From: Hysterangium stoloniferum
Taxonomy: Eukaryota > Basidiomycota > Agaricomycetes > Hysterangiales > Hysterangiaceae
Assembly: GCA_015178975.1 (NCBI GenBank)
Contig: WHVD01000088.1
Location: 186,001 to 250,000 of the forward strand
Direction: 5' to 3'
DNA: 64,000 bases
Of this stretch, positions 23,801-36,399 are shown piece by piece; within the stretch, counting starts at the first letter, position 1, and each line of letters opens with the position of its first letter. A program made the position numbers and the translations under genes. The notes beneath the pieces are model-generated. The model did no database searches. It saw only the letters and a program-made list of their open reading frames with translations, and was not told the origin of the DNA.

Positions 23801-24699
23801 TAATAGGTCCAGGGAAAGTTCCAGGGGTATTAGTAGTACAAGGGAGTGAGGTGTGTCAGAATAGTTACCAGAGAACAGGGTAATGACTGAGATGGACTTG
23901 GCTTCAGCTAGTATTTTATACATTGCATGTGTGCAGGGTTGAAACATGGCCACATGGGCTTAATGCAACTTTCCGCTCGCTGGAGAAAGATACAACTGTT
24001 TATAAAACCATGGACGTTCTTCATATACACACATAGGGATTTAAATCGTCCATTTATTATAGGAATGGTCCAAACGAATTCCATGTCATCGCGACGTGGT
24101 CCGTAATTGATCAACTACATAATCAACGTTAGCACCCTTCGACTCAACGGATATTACAATGAAGCACATGATGAGACTACACAACCATGTTTAAAAACAT
24201 TTCCAAGTACAAGTGGGTTCAATTCGCTAATTCGAGCTATACACCCCAGCGGGAGGAGACAACACGTCACTTGAACATTGTTGGCAGCTTTCTGGCCTAG
24301 TATCGCTCCAATTTTGAATTAAATTTATTGCAAGCATCAGAATAAACTTTTTAACGTTAAAAAGACACTGCGATTGAGGTGCCACAGCGTTCCTTGTATG
24401 TCGATCGTCGCCCCCCTTGAGATCTACAGACGGAATATCGCTACCTTCATAAGATAATCACCACATTGTACATCAGAACGATTAAGCGTGTGCATTTTAG
24501 TGAAAAAAAAAGGTTTGAGAGAGCTCTGGTGACCAAAGCGTTAGGAAAAGTCCAGGCATTTGTGACTACTTGCCAATTAACTTACGTACGAACAATTATA
24601 CATCACAATTTTCTATTTATTCAGGTCTCTCCTTATCAGACCGTGTCAAGTTGTAGCATTGAATTATTCACAAATTACATATAGTACATTTTATGTTTC
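20838..24699. other. Unrecognised region, possibly decayed genes
   Basis: Only short open frames on both strands and no family I can name. One internal duplication is visible: about 100 bp at 23190-23310 resemble 23490-23590 (shared RMEQIRKKLLY-like reading on the minus strand). This suggests remains of a repeated exon or element. Confidence 0.35.
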
Positions 24700-27120
24700 A
24701 AGCACGATAAGCTTGATAGTCTCAGAGCAGTCGGCAGCAGAGTAGGTGGCAAGTAATCGGAACAAAGACCCAAAGAAACAGACCAAAAATGATGCAATCA
24801 GAGAAAGTCAACAAGATGAATGAAAATATTTGGTTTGGACAAGGGTGAAACGCGGCTTGGTTCAACTCGTTAACTTCGGGAACATTAAAGATTACGTATG
24901 TGTCATCTAAACGAGATGTCATAATGCAGTCTCAAAAGGTTTATCATGAACGGAAGCTTACCAGAGTTTCGGTAGGACTGATAACCATGCTACACTGTGA
25001 GACTGACACAGAGTGGGAGTGCTGGAGATGGACAACTAAACCGTTAGTTGGGACCGCTGAAGATCGGATGACCTCAGTACGAAAAAATAACTGTACCAGA
25101 GCGAGAGAGCAACTTAAAGTTACATCCTTGCAGGGCCGCCATTCGACAGATTTTACCCATACCAGCTGATGCAGTCCGAGGTAGGCCGCTAACAGAGTTG
25201 TCGCGGGAGGCCGGGGTCGAAGCCTGGAAAGTCCAATGAAATAAGACTTAGTAACCCGATGTTGACGTGCTGCAAACAAATATATAGGTGTATAGTGGTG
25301 TTAGTCTCTAACTTACGCAATATAGGATAATAGACAACTCACTGAGTGTTAATTTTGAACCCGAAGGTCCACCATCCAATCTTTAGTTGGCTCAGTAGTA
25401 TGTCGAATTGCCGGGTGTGGGTGCTGAGGCAGTCGTGCCCCGGTTACGGTACTGAAAAAAATGCGTTAGACGAGACCAAAGCAAATGAAAATGCCACGTA
25501 CTTCAGCAGTCAGGAATTGCAAGGAAGGCCTTGCATGGATGCCCCGTTGCACCAAGCCGCTGAAAGACGAAGAAAGAGGGAAGATAACGTTGGAAAAGAC
25601 TACCACGTTTAAGAGATGGACGTACATTTAATTATCCACCACGCAGCATCTCAATGATGTTTCAAGTGCTTGCACAACATGTATTCGGCCTAGTAAACTC
25701 CGAAGACACAATAGTCACAAAACAGACACAGCTGAACGATAATGAATGGGTTAAAATATCGAGAAAGATGATAACACAACCCACCCCGTTCTCAAAGATA
25801 CGAGCCAGAACCAACCGAGTGACCCCCCTAGTTCATGAACCAGAGAAATGTATTAAAAGAAAGAAGTAGAAATATCCAAAGAAAGAAGAAGGAGAAGGAG
25901 AACTGGAAAAGAAAGAAGTCTGACTGGCCTCTGCTAATACTACTGGTCCGCTGCTTAATCCGCTTACTTCTTTTTCCGCCCTCGGTTACATTTTGGTGGA
26001 GGCGGACCCGGAGGCAATGGTTCCATCCGAGCAGCTAGAGGTCCGCCAAGTGTCTTTGCCGAACGTTGCGGTGGATTGCTGGACATGCGGGACTGGGTTT
26101 CCGATTTGTTGCCGCCCAGGTCAGGCATAAGTGCTGTCGCACTGAGGCATCCGCCACTTTCCTAAATGTTAACAGGTGAGTATAATCGCCAAAATTAATG
26201 AAACGAAATCGTACTTGTCTAACTGCAACCTGAAGACGTTCCCGTCCCGGAGGACAGACTTTTTTTTTAAGACATGCGAATCACCACCACGCCCTTCATA
26301 CTGGTGCTGGTTCTTAGGGTTGGGCATTGATGCGGACGACCCGTCGGATTCGGCTTCATCCCGGTAAGGACGTCTGGGATGGCCATCGGTTGGAGACCTT
26401 GTGCTTGGTGTTACTTTAGGGGCTGCATCCGCGGTCGTCAGTTTTGTGCTTCTTGTGGTATTAAAATGAGTCACAACTAACGAGGTATTTCTTGATATTT
26501 GAATTCAGGGAAGTCAGGAGGTGAAGACTTTGGCCTCGGCACAGGTTCCGGACTGCTCATAAGCTCGTCCGGCAAGCGCACCGTGCCCAGTACCGTCGTG
26601 TGAGGGAAGACCCTGAATTTAATGAAAATTAGGGATTTATGAGAGAAACTAGTGGTGGAACGTGCTGAGTACTAGATGATGAACCCCCCCAGATGCCCCT
26701 ATACGACGTCTCTGCATAGACTTCTATATTTGCACAACATATTAATTCCCCCAATACCACATTGGGATAAAGGAGTCACTACCTTGTCCGGATCCATGAT
26801 TATTGATCCCTTCGCTGTCCATTCGTGTCGGGGGTTGAGTTGGAAAGACACAACATGTGAACGAATGGGACAACCGGGAGCAACGCTGTCACAGGAATAT
26901 CTGGTTACACCCGGCTTTCCACCAACATATTTTCTCGTCACTGTTCTCCTCTCTCACTTACCATCAATAGTCGTTCCGGAACCTGGGAAGAACAAATCTT
27001 TTTTAACATTTTTAATGTGCCACCTTTTTCGCCACTCTCATAATCGTTTCTGGGGCAGACCTCTCACCGCACATCTCACGTGTACAAATGAAAAATCCTT
27101 CGGACCATCTACTGTATTCT
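24700..27120 (-). CDS. Possible spliced minus-strand gene, unrecognised
   Basis: Several minus-strand stretches between plausible splice sites read like exons. One near 26620-26490 includes TVLGTVRLPDELMSS followed by a Pro-rich segment. One near 26470-26200 is basic/Ser-rich. One ending near 25980 finishes in LPPGPPPPKCNRGRKKK and a stop. Farther on, 25280-24720 has hydrophobic stretches that could be membrane segments of another gene. Exon joins were not proven and frames change, so the model is tentative and may be two genes or a pseudogene. Confidence 0.3.
26930..27090 (-). repeat. Dispersed repeat, copy 1
   Basis: About 160 bp match 42580-42740 in the opposite orientation, including a shared run around TCACGTGTACAAA and a common GAACCTGG(G/A)(G/A)AGAACAAATCT stretch. 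Identity by eye is about 75-80 percent. Confidence 0.55.
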
Positions 27121-27424
27121 TGTGAGGTTTGACTTGGAGAATAATTTATTTGTATGATTTTATGCATTTTTAGGTGACCACGTATTTGACAATAATTAAA
27201 CATAAATATTCATATTAAGACTGGCAGTTTGATACAAGGATTATATTTACCTATAATTACTGTGATTCGAATGGGATGCAATGGTACTACATGTCGATTG
27301 AAGTAGAGGTAAAAGTATTATTAGAGAAACATAGATACTTCTGTCTACTTTTTATAACAAAAAACATGCCTATTGTGGACCTACCACACTGCACTTCTAT
27401 TGTTCCAATCATGTGATCCTGTCT

Positions 27425-29590
27425 TTTTTAATACATTTATATACTGCATCGTATAACTAAGATACATAACGGTTGGGGAGAGAACTACCCTAGCAGTCGG
27501 TGGAGAAAAGGTGGGATGTGAATGCAGTGGGTTGGGATACGTGGGAGGGTCTAATGCAGGGCGGGGGTGATTAGGTCTTCCAGAAAGCGTCCGAGGCAGC
27601 GATGAACTCAGCTAGAGCTTCAAGGCCCTTGTGTGTACTGAGAATGATGGGAAGTGACAAGTCTTGAGAGGTGGCCTGGAGGAGGTGGCGGTGCTCCTCG
27701 TAAAGGGGGCACTCAGAAAGGACGTGGAGGCGAGATTGCATGTCAGTTTTGCCACAGGGGCAGGTGGTGGGGAGGTCAGGGAAGAAGCAGTTGTAGTAGG
27801 CGCTGAGGAATCCGTGGCCAGTGATGGTTTGGATGATGCGTGTGTGGACATGGTGGGGGCCCCCATATTCTTTGTGGAACTTGGCCAGTTTGAGGGCAGG
27901 GGGTTTGTGGAGTCCAATGGCAGTGAGGTTAGTGTGGGGGAGGTGGAGCCAATCCTCGCACCAGAGTTTTAGGGAGCACACTTTTGCACATTCCAAGGCC
28001 CAGGAGACTGTGGAGTGCAGGATGGGGGGGTGCAGGTTGACTGCTTCCTTTGCAAGGGAGTCGGCCTCCTCATTGCCTTGTAAGCCATTGTGGCCTGGGA
28101 CCCAGGAGAGGGAGACATCATGGGAGGGATTGGTTAGGAAATTGTCAATATGCTTTCGAAAGATGATGGAGGTGCACTGGCTGGGGTGGTCTGAAATGTC
28201 ATCAATGTATTGTAGTGCAGCTTGGATGTCAGAGAGGAAGAGGAAGTGCTTAGCGTCAGGTACACTCCTTGCCAGCACAGCACTGGCGCTTGCCAGGGCA
28301 AACATCTCAGCATCATAGATGCCTCACACTTGCCAAGGCTGAAGCACCCTCTGCAGATGGAGGAGCCAAGGTGGTGGATGGAGTAGCCAGCACCTGTGTG
28401 GCAGCAGTTTCCTTGACCCTTGCGACAGGAGCCATTGGTGTAGATGACAAGGGTCGATGGGTCCTGGTTGGCAGTGTGAATGGTGAGGTGCAGTCCCTCA
28501 ATGAATTCGGTGCATTCTTCAGGGGTAAAAGGTGCAGTTAGGATGCTCTTTGCCAAGCGGGCACCCCATGTGGGCTGGTGTGCATGGGGGGGGGCAAAAT
28601 ATGGGAAGATTCACTCAGCCCTGGGGCTAGACAGTGAGGCAAGGTGGTGGATGATGATGGCTTGCTTGCGTGGGCAAATTTGGGGGGTGGGAGGGAGGTA
28701 GCCACATGGGAGGTGGCCTTCCCAGCTAGGGGGGCCTTGCTAGGACTTGGGATGAGGTGGGGAGGCATCTGAAGCCAATGGCAGCATTGGCAGACATCTT
28801 GTGTAGCAGGTAGGGGATGGGGAGGATGGCACCGATGTGGTGTATTTCTGCAATGGGGGTTGTGCGGAAAGCACCCAGGATCCATTGGAGGGCCTCAGTT
28901 TGGGCTTTCTTGAGGGGCCTGATGAGATGTTGCTGGTGGGTGCCAGTATACCACACTGGGGAGCCAAAGGTTAGGATGGGGATGATGATGGCACGGTAGA
29001 GGAGTCTGGCACTGGCTACACTGAGGCCACGGATGCAGTTGGAAACGATTTTGAGGCCTGAAGTGGCAGAGTGGGCACAGTTAGCCATGTTGTTGGCGTG
29101 TGTGTGGAAAGTGAGGGAGCAGTCAAAGAACACACCAAGCCAGTGGAATGAGTGCTGGGGACAGATGGCATGGGCTGGAGCAGAGGGGGGGGGGGGGTAA
29201 TGTTGATGAGGGGGTCATTGGTGGGGTCAGCCCTGGAGTGGGGAAAGTGAATCAGCTCCGTTTTGTCAGCATTGATGTCAAGGCTGAGTAGGTGGAGCAG
29301 GTTGATGACTGTGCTGAAGGCATTGGATAGTTGGGTGGTGTTGGTAACCAGGGATGGGGACATTGCCAGGATGAGGGCATCATCCACATAAGCCTTGAGG
29401 TTGACATTGGGGAGGTCATTTAGGCATGTGAGGATAGGGGATGAGTAGATCGTGGATAGGATGGGGGATAGGGGACCCTTGAGGAATGCTGATGCCAGCA
29501 ATGGGGAGGGGATCACTGAGGAAACCATCAATATGGATACAGACGAGGCGGTTAGATAGAAAGGACCTGGTCCACATGATCCCATCTATT
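27425..29590 (-). mobile_element. Non-LTR retrotransposon (LINE), 5'-truncated
   Basis: The minus-strand element ends at a T-run on the plus strand (27425-27431), i.e. the A-tail. Reading leftward it has the second half of a reverse transcriptase then an RNase H domain. It begins abruptly in the middle of the RT domain at about 29590, as expected for incomplete target-primed reverse transcription. The 3' non-coding end (27425-27560) is shared with the second copy at 31123. Confidence 0.8.
27571..29590 (-). pseudogene. LINE reverse transcriptase / RNase H, broken
   Basis: The RT part includes SNRLVCIHIDGFLSD, a PQGSP-type motif, SPILSTIYSSPIL and the catalytic box YVDDALIL (about 29385), with frameshifts near 29490 and at the G-run near 29190. 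Thumb sequence with KKAQTEALQWILGAFRTTP follows (about 28900). RNase H: the first catalytic Asp is Asn here (VIYTNGS, about 28450), while YDAEMFALA supplies the Glu and FLFLSDIQAAL the next Asp. A terminal Cys-rich stretch (CPCGKTDMQSRLHVLSECPLY) is the usual CX2CX7HX4C-like knuckle. Frame breaks near 28320 and 28560. Non-functional. Confidence 0.8.
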
Positions 29591-29599
29591 ATTGTTCTA

Positions 29600-31112
29600 T
29601 TGGAGACTATGAGAATTGCGTGATCTCCTGCACATTGTCCTCATTCTCACCATTGTCTCCACCATCCTCCTCTTTGTTTAACTCCTTACTAAGACTCTGC
29701 ATTGTCTTCAACCAACACTACATGCAACGCCTGATTTGCACCACCTGGACCATCTACTGTATTCTCCTCAGGTCTGACTAGGTTCAGATTGTTTTGCGCT
29801 GCTGTAAAGAAAGGCCGTTGGTCCTCTATTAGAGGTCAAGATTTCCCAGTAGATTTGGAGTGGAAAGCACTTGCTGTTATCAGAGGTAACATCGAGGTGG
29901 GACAATCACATTCTTGCAGATCATACATTTTATGAAGGAAAGTGGAGTCAAAATGTGTCTCATGTGATATAATAGGTCATCTACTTGACCCAAGTACTGT
30001 GGCCTAAAATCTTCTACCGAAGGGACCATTTCCAACTCACCTTTTAGAAGAAGTGAACAGTTTGAATTGACCATATCACACTCGTTCTCACAACTGGCTG
30101 TGGGCTTTTGGGCATCCACGTCTGCACCCACCCCTCTTACCCAACTTCAGAATTTCCAAGGTCCTGTAAAGCCAACCAAATCAAAAATTGGTGCAGTCAG
30201 TCCAACACCGTCAGAACCATCTTCACAGTTACTGAAGCAGGCTGCAAGTACTAAGTGTCACAACCCTTCACCACCTAAATGTGCCCGACTTCGTCAGAGG
30301 TAAAACATGCAGCTTATGCTCTGGATTGTGATGCCGATAATGAAAAGATCCTATCGGCACGAATAGAGTCTTACCATGCCATGGAGACCCCAACCCAGAT
30401 GCCAATGTGTTCTTGGATGATGGCATGGACGTAGACACATAATTCACACCTCATTTTCTGTGATCCAGCAGCAAGGAAGCACAGGTCTGTCATCTTCAAA
30501 TGACAAAGTCTCATCAAAACCTCTGGAAATCCTCCCCAGTAAACTCGATAATGATTCAAGTGCCCTATCTGATGAGACATCCCATCTAAAGTGTGTGCAA
30601 TTAGTATCATCCCTCGTATCAAGGCTAACATGGAGATTCAGGCTGCAACACAGGTGCAGCAGGAATGAAATTTGTCACTGTTATATTTAACGGATGATGG
30701 TAGTGACCTTTTTGACATACCAAAGATGGATAGTCTTGGATCATATGAGCTGGGTTTGGAACTTGAGTTGGATACCACTGTGCAAGTGTTAGATGCTAGG
30801 TGGGTTTTCCTGTTCATCTTTAACAAAGAAAAAGCATGTTGATCTAATGAACATGTGCTACACAGAGGAATCAGTGAAGCCAGAAACCTGATGAGAGGGG
30901 AGGACTTACTTTACTGCCAATGGAGTAGAGTTGTAACTGTGGTAAAGCACCTGTACTACAGTTGCAGACAATCAAAGTTGGCAAGTTTGATATCTCATGA
31001 TCGAGAACTTTTGGCAAGAAACTAATTTCACATATGGATTCAGGTTGAGTCAAAATGCATTGCAATGCGGTATATAAATGTAATTTTAAGAAAAATAACC
31101 CCCTGTATCACA
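29600..31112. other. No recognised gene
   Basis: Plus-strand fragments (30067-30303, Ser/Pro/Lys-rich; about 30305-30420 reading ALDCDADNEKILSARIESYH) look like remains of a coding sequence of unknown family, with frame breaks. Nothing firmer can be said. Confidence 0.3.
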
Positions 31113-31222
31113 TGACACAGTATTTTTTTATTTTATTTATTTTTAATACATTTATATACCGCATCATATAACTAAGATACATAGTGGTTGGGAGAAAAGT
31201 ACCCTAATTGTAGGTGGGGGCA

Positions 31223-32661
31223 TGTAATGTATTCAGGGGATTCTCTTAGATAGCTCAATATATGCTATAGTGTCACAGAGCTTCAACCACAAAATAAGCA
31301 AAGTTCTAGTAATTTAAATACTGATAGATTAATGAGCTGGGCTATGAAGCTTAAACAACTCAAATCAATGCTTATTTTGATTATTGAAAGGTTCAATAGA
31401 ACTGTGTATGACTCTTTTAGCAAATAAAAGAACTATTCCTTGAGAATAGGGGCTGGAAGCTGAATATATGCATAGTAACTTGGCAGAGACTTGATATAAG
31501 AGCTTTGGATTCTTGTATGCTTATTTGTAACTATTAATAGTTATTTAACAAGGTGTTAAATAATTTATTAATAGAGACAATAATGTGTATTGGATTATCT
31601 GAGTGCTTGTACTTGATTAATTCAATAAACTTAGGGCTGGACCTTGAATAATCTAGTATTGGCAGGGAATTTCAGTAAGGATACTTAGATACTTATTAGG
31701 TTTATTATCTAATTAATAAGCCTAAGGGTAGCTGTGAGGCTGGGGGAACTTAAGTGATTAGCTAAGTTCAAGAGTTGCTGACAAAGATTCAAGATGCTGC
31801 AAGTGTAGGTGCTTGCAGTTAGTGTATCAGACTAAGGCTATTATTGTCCTTAGGATGATTAGATAAGCTTCTGGGCTGTGCTGTGCAATGTGTGTGATAG
31901 ATGATTTTATTGGAAAGTTAACCCTCCTTATATACATTTTGATAACTAAATGATTAGCTAATTATTTAGTTTATGAGGTCACTAGTTAGATCATAATGAT
32001 CTCATATTCTACTCATTATTTACCCTTTATTTATCACATGATTCCCCTCTCTGAGACAAGGGTTCTAAGCTTTGGCTTGAACATGAAGGTTCAAGGCCGC
32101 GGTCCTGGGGACAGAAGCAAACGATGAGTCAGCGGAATCAATTAATGACTCGGATAGTCACATCTGTGACCTGTGTGACATCCCGACACCAGACTGTGAC
32201 TTGTGTGACATCCCGACACTGGACCGTGACTTGTGTGACAAGTTGTAATTGTCACCTGCTGACAAATCATTCCCTCAATCCCAAATTTGAAGCACCGGGC
32301 ACGAATGATGACATAATGTGTTCCTGTGCTTCCACCGGAGGCTTATCTAATAAGTCCCGTGACTAGTGTTACAGTCACTCGTGTAACTAAATGCTAGTCA
32401 CTAGTGTGAAAGCAAGGCAATGTGCCAGGCAGTAATAACTAAGTAAATAAAATATAAATAATTAGTTAAAAATTATAATAATTTAATTAAGTGATAATAG
32501 CATAATATGAGTCCATATATGCTATTATTTATGTGAAGTTAAAAGGAATAAGGCCTATTTTTCACAATAAATATAGTAAAAATACAATAAAAATTCAAGA
32601 AAATATTAAGTAATTCAAAGAAAATTAAGAGAACATTATGAGATAATGCTGATACCTCACA
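31223..32661 (+). repeat. Solo LTR, 1439 bp
   Basis: It runs from TGTAATG to CTCACA and is flanked by GGGCA on both sides (31218-31222, 32662-32666). It interrupts the LINE exactly, since LINE sequence resumes after the duplication. A second, partial copy of its right end is at 15513-15685. A 30-bp tandem repeat (three copies, about 32158-32247, sharing TGTGACATCCCGACAC) lies inside. AT-rich, no gene. Orientation is taken from the partial copy and is arbitrary. Confidence 0.85.
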
Positions 32662-32766
32662 GGGCAGCAGGATGTGTATGTACATAGCTGGTTGGTATGG
32701 GCAAGAGGGTCGAATGTAGGGCAGGGAAGAGCAGGGATGGTGGGCCAGTTATGCTTTCTGGAAAGC

Positions 32767-33254
32767 TGTCACAAATTGAATTTTACTCAATAAAGTCGAA
32801 TAAACAACGAAGAATATTCAACAATATTGAATAAAGATGCCTCATTCGACAAAGTATTAATTCATCCTGTTGATAAAGCGTGAGGCAAGATAAGACACAG
32901 AGGCTCACGAATAATTAAGTCAAAGAAGGACTCGGAAAAGTTCGACGATTATGTAATACAGTAATAATATAATATAGTACAGGTTTTCTGACTGACTTCC
33001 TTCGTTCCTATCATTGCCCTTATATACTATATATCATTTACCTATGATGATAATATGATATCAAAGTGAAATCATCAATGACATCAACCTGAGACAAGTC
33101 GAAGACATTCAATATTGTCGAAGATATTGTCGAAGAATAGTCGAGTCGGAAGTCGAGTCGGAAATTGAGTCGGAAAGTCGAAGGAATGTCGAAGAAATGT
33201 CGAAGAAATATTAAATTGAATATTATCGAAATTTGAGTTTGTACGTTCGTGACA
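32767..33254 (+). repeat. Solo LTR, 488 bp
   Basis: It starts TGTCACAAATTG and ends TTCGTGACA, with AAAGC on both sides (32762-32766, 33255-33259). It lies in the same LINE copy as the 1439-bp LTR, only 105 bp away. Its right third has short GTCGAAGAA-like repeats (about 33110-33215). It interrupts the LINE between the 3' UTR and the end of the RNase H frame. Confidence 0.9.
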
Positions 33255-34095
33255 AAAGCATCAGAGGCAGTGATGAACTCAGCTAGGGCTTCAAGGCCCT
33301 TGGAGGTGCTGAGGATAATGGGGAGTGATAAGTCTTGAGAGGCAGTGTGGAGGGTGTGGCAGTGCTCCTTGTGAAGGGCTGGAATTTTGAGAGTTTGACA
33401 GCAGGGGGTTCGTGGAGCATGATGGGAGCTTGGTTGGTGTGGGGAAGGTGGAGCCAGTCTTGTTGCCAAAGTTTTAGGGAGCAGGACTTGGCATGTTCCA
33501 GGGCCCAAGAGACAGAGGAGTGGATGATGGGGGGGTGGGTAACAGCTTCTTTTGCAAAGAAGTCAGCCTCTTCATTTCCTTGGAATCCCTTGTGGCCAGG
33601 GATCCAGGAGAGGGAGACATGGTGGGATGGTCAACTAGGAAAGAGTCAATGTCTTTGCAGAAAATTATGGAGGCACACTGGCTGGGGTGGTCTGAGAGGT
33701 AATCAATGGATCTGAGTGCAGCCTGATTGTCAGAGAAGACGAGAAGCTGCTTAGCTTCAGGAAAATCAACCATGATTTTCGGTAGAATGGCACTGGCACT
33801 AGCCAGGGCAAATGTTTCAGCATCGAAAACCACTGCACATTTGCCTAGGCTGAAGCGCCCATGGCAGATGGAGGTGCCAAGGTGGTGGATAGAGTAGCTG
33901 GCACCTGTGTGTCAGTGGTTCCCACGAGCTTTGCGGGGGGAGCCATCAGTGTAGATGATGATGGCAGAAGGGTCCTGGTTGGCAGTGTGGATGGTAAGGT
34001 GGAGTTGCTCAATGAAGTGAGTGTGCTCTTCAGGGCTAAAGGGTGGACTCAGGATGATCTTTGAAAGGTGGTCACCCCACTCATGTGACACAGTA

Positions 34096-35280
34096 GGTCC
34101 TGTAATCAGATGCAAGTACCATAAACTAAAATCTTTTCCCAAAAGGCATATATTCAACCTTACTAATATACCCAAGTTAATAACAATCTTTCTTCAAAGT
34201 CAAAGTCTTCTCAATCAAAGGGAGCGACATGTGAGATGGGGAGTAGTAGACTTTTCATGGATTGCAAGTCTTCAACAGCAGTCTTCTTTACCCATCGTCA
34301 TCTTCAAAAAAGCTGATATTAGGGGCTACACGACTTCCAGTGATCCCCAATTCCTCTAAACAACGCATCCAAACCAACCACAATGACATCCACCCCTCTT
34401 CACAATGATCAATAAAAAATGCAACAGCAGCTTGTCACCATCATATACTCTGTTGAATCCCATGGTGACGTTGTACCATTTCCAAACATTCACATCTGTC
34501 ATCTCCCACATCCCTCCACAGTAGCACATCCAATGAAGTAGATACAAGGCGGTCAATGTGCCTCCCCAACTGAGATGTGAAAGTGAAATTATTCCATGAT
34601 GACCCCCAGCCCATCCACACCCAGACCCACATTCAATCCCAAACCCAGAAGCAACCTCGCACGCCTGACAATCGCTGTGAAGGAGCTCGCAAGACCTGTG
34701 TCAAAGGAAAATGTGGCACAATGACGTGGGTGGCTGAGGCCTCAGGCTCAGATGAGTTGGATATTTCGATTCTGCGGAGAGGAAATGTGGAGGTCATAGA
34801 ATGTGTACTTGGAGAAGCCTCTCAAACATGCCTGGAGATGGGAGTGAGGAGCCGTTAATGGGTGACAAAGCCAGGGAGGCACTGTTGGGTAGGAGGGATG
34901 CTGGGGCTGTTGGGATGGTCTTGGAGGAGGACAGGAGCAAGGAGGATGTCGTTGAGGTTGAGATGGAGAATGGCTTTACATTTTGGAGTACGGTTGAGAG
35001 CGAGATGGTACATTGTATTTCTTTTGTTTCCTTGATGTTGGATGTGATGATTGTTTTGGTAACAGGTTAATAACGATCTGATTGCATTCCTCCAAATGAA
35101 ATCCATTGGGGAAGACAATCCACTTTTTATGCTGTTGAATAAGTTGTTAGACAATAAAGGTATTGTAGATCTGTGGTTGATGTTAACATATCTTTATAAA
35201 GCTCAAGGTAGATTATCAGAAGGCATCTGCTCTAGTTGGCTTGGGAGTTGTCTTGAACATCCTACCATCAACTCGGCTCA
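34096..35280. other. No recognised gene
   Basis: Short open frames on both strands without family resemblance or good splice structure. A minus-strand continuation of the hydrolase pseudogene may reach slightly below 35290. Confidence 0.35.
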
Positions 35281-35289
35281 ATTTTCTTT

Positions 35290-36340
35290 TGGTGGTGGTT
35301 TGGTAAAAGTACTCTACCCTGATCTTTTGTTGGTCAAGGATGGATGCTCTTGCACAAATAGCCGCTGCAACCCCCCTGAACTCCCATTGAAATTCTTGGT
35401 AAGCTTGTCATTCCTCTTTAAATGCTTCTCTAAATCATTGGCGACCTGTGCATTCCTCTTTGAATGCTGCTCTAAATGTAAGCTCGTACCTCCCTGAGTG
35501 CTCCTCTGAATTCTTTGCAAAGTCGGTGTTCTTCTCTGAATGCTTCCTCAAAATTTGGGCATGCTTGATACTTTTTTCTGAATGCCCTTTGAATATCTTG
35601 GCAAGTTTGATGTTTCCCTTTGAATGGTTCTTTAAATTCTTGGCAAGGCCATTCTTCCTGTCTGAATGTCCTCTAGATTCTTGGCAAGTCCACCACTCTT
35701 TTCTCAATGCTTTTTTAAATCCTTGGAAAGCCCACACCCACCGCTCCTCTCTGAATGCTCCTTTAAAAATTTGGCAAGCTTATAGCTGCTCTCTGAATGT
35801 TCCTTTATTTTCTCGGCAAGCTCGTTCCTTCCTGAGTCAAGCACAACATCTAGGTAATTGTGTGGTGTGCCCCGATGAGGAGTCCTGAGATGAATGATAC
35901 CTTTAGTAGCATCATAACTTTCGGAAATGGCTGAGATGGGCCTATCAAAAATATTAGCACTATGCTGTGCGATGGGGTTCGAGATAGCTTTACAGATTTC
36001 AGTATGATCTCTCCAACAGTATGTCTTGTGAAAATGATAGGTTGGTTTTATTTATGGGGAAACTCAGTACCAATAAAAAACATGCAACATCACAATTGCT
36101 CACTTCCTTACCAATTCTTGCAAGTGCGAGGTTTGATAATAATAAGTCTTTGCTGTGACCACTAGGGTCTCAGAAAATTGATTCCTGTGTTCAGTATAAC
36201 CATCATAGCCAAAACTCAAGATCCTCCCCTGCACTAAATCATAAGGTAAAAAATTGCAAAACCACATTCTGTGGTTGTGTGTCATACAGGATTTTACCGG
36301 ATGTCCATCTAAGCCGTGGATGAGAACGATTCTAGAGTCA
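35290..36340 (-). pseudogene. Decayed alpha/beta-hydrolase of the fungal NLR-associated type, with tandem repeat
   Basis: Reading leftward: IVLIHGLDGHPVKS (about 36330), MWFCNFLPYDL and RILSFGYDGYTEHRNQFSET (about 36270-36170), then the nucleophile region about 36060, where the usual HSxGG reads RHTVGE (Ser to Thr, Gly to Glu). Next come a GTPH(R/Q)GTP-type exon (about 35885) and an expanded repeat region down to 35400. The architecture matches the PGAP1/DUF676-like hydrolases that often form the N-terminal domain of fungal NLR proteins. No NACHT part is present. Several frame breaks and the altered nucleophile motif argue for a pseudogene. Confidence 0.65.
35400..35810 (-). repeat. 42-bp coding repeat, about 9-10 copies
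   Basis: The minus strand reads tandem 14-residue units such as HSEKSIKHAQILRK and HSEKNTDFAKNSEE, with frame changes between some units. The homologous gene at 59.9-61.1 kb has only one or two such units (ERNDKLTKNLTENSE), so the array expanded at this locus. Confidence 0.7.
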
Positions 36341-36399
36341 GAAGTTATAATGACTTCAAATTGTGAATCAAGGTATTACTATACATACTCAATATTTCA

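Larger units (their letters stand above)
31123..34085 (-). mobile_element. Second LINE copy with two nested solo LTRs
   Basis: It is flanked by a 10-bp target duplication TGACACAGTA (31113-31122 and 34086-34095). It begins on the plus strand with a T-rich tail. Without the two inserts it is about 1.03 kb: the 3' end and RNase H region only. The RNase H here keeps the first Asp (IIIYTDGS, about 33960), the Glu (FDAETFALA) and the next Asp (VFSDNQAAL), but frameshifts and a deletion near 33375 break it. Confidence 0.85.

Noticed and set aside
24466..25869. Several plus-strand frames of 70-90 codons
   Set aside because: No motifs, no splice continuity, atypical composition; the minus strand looks more gene-like.
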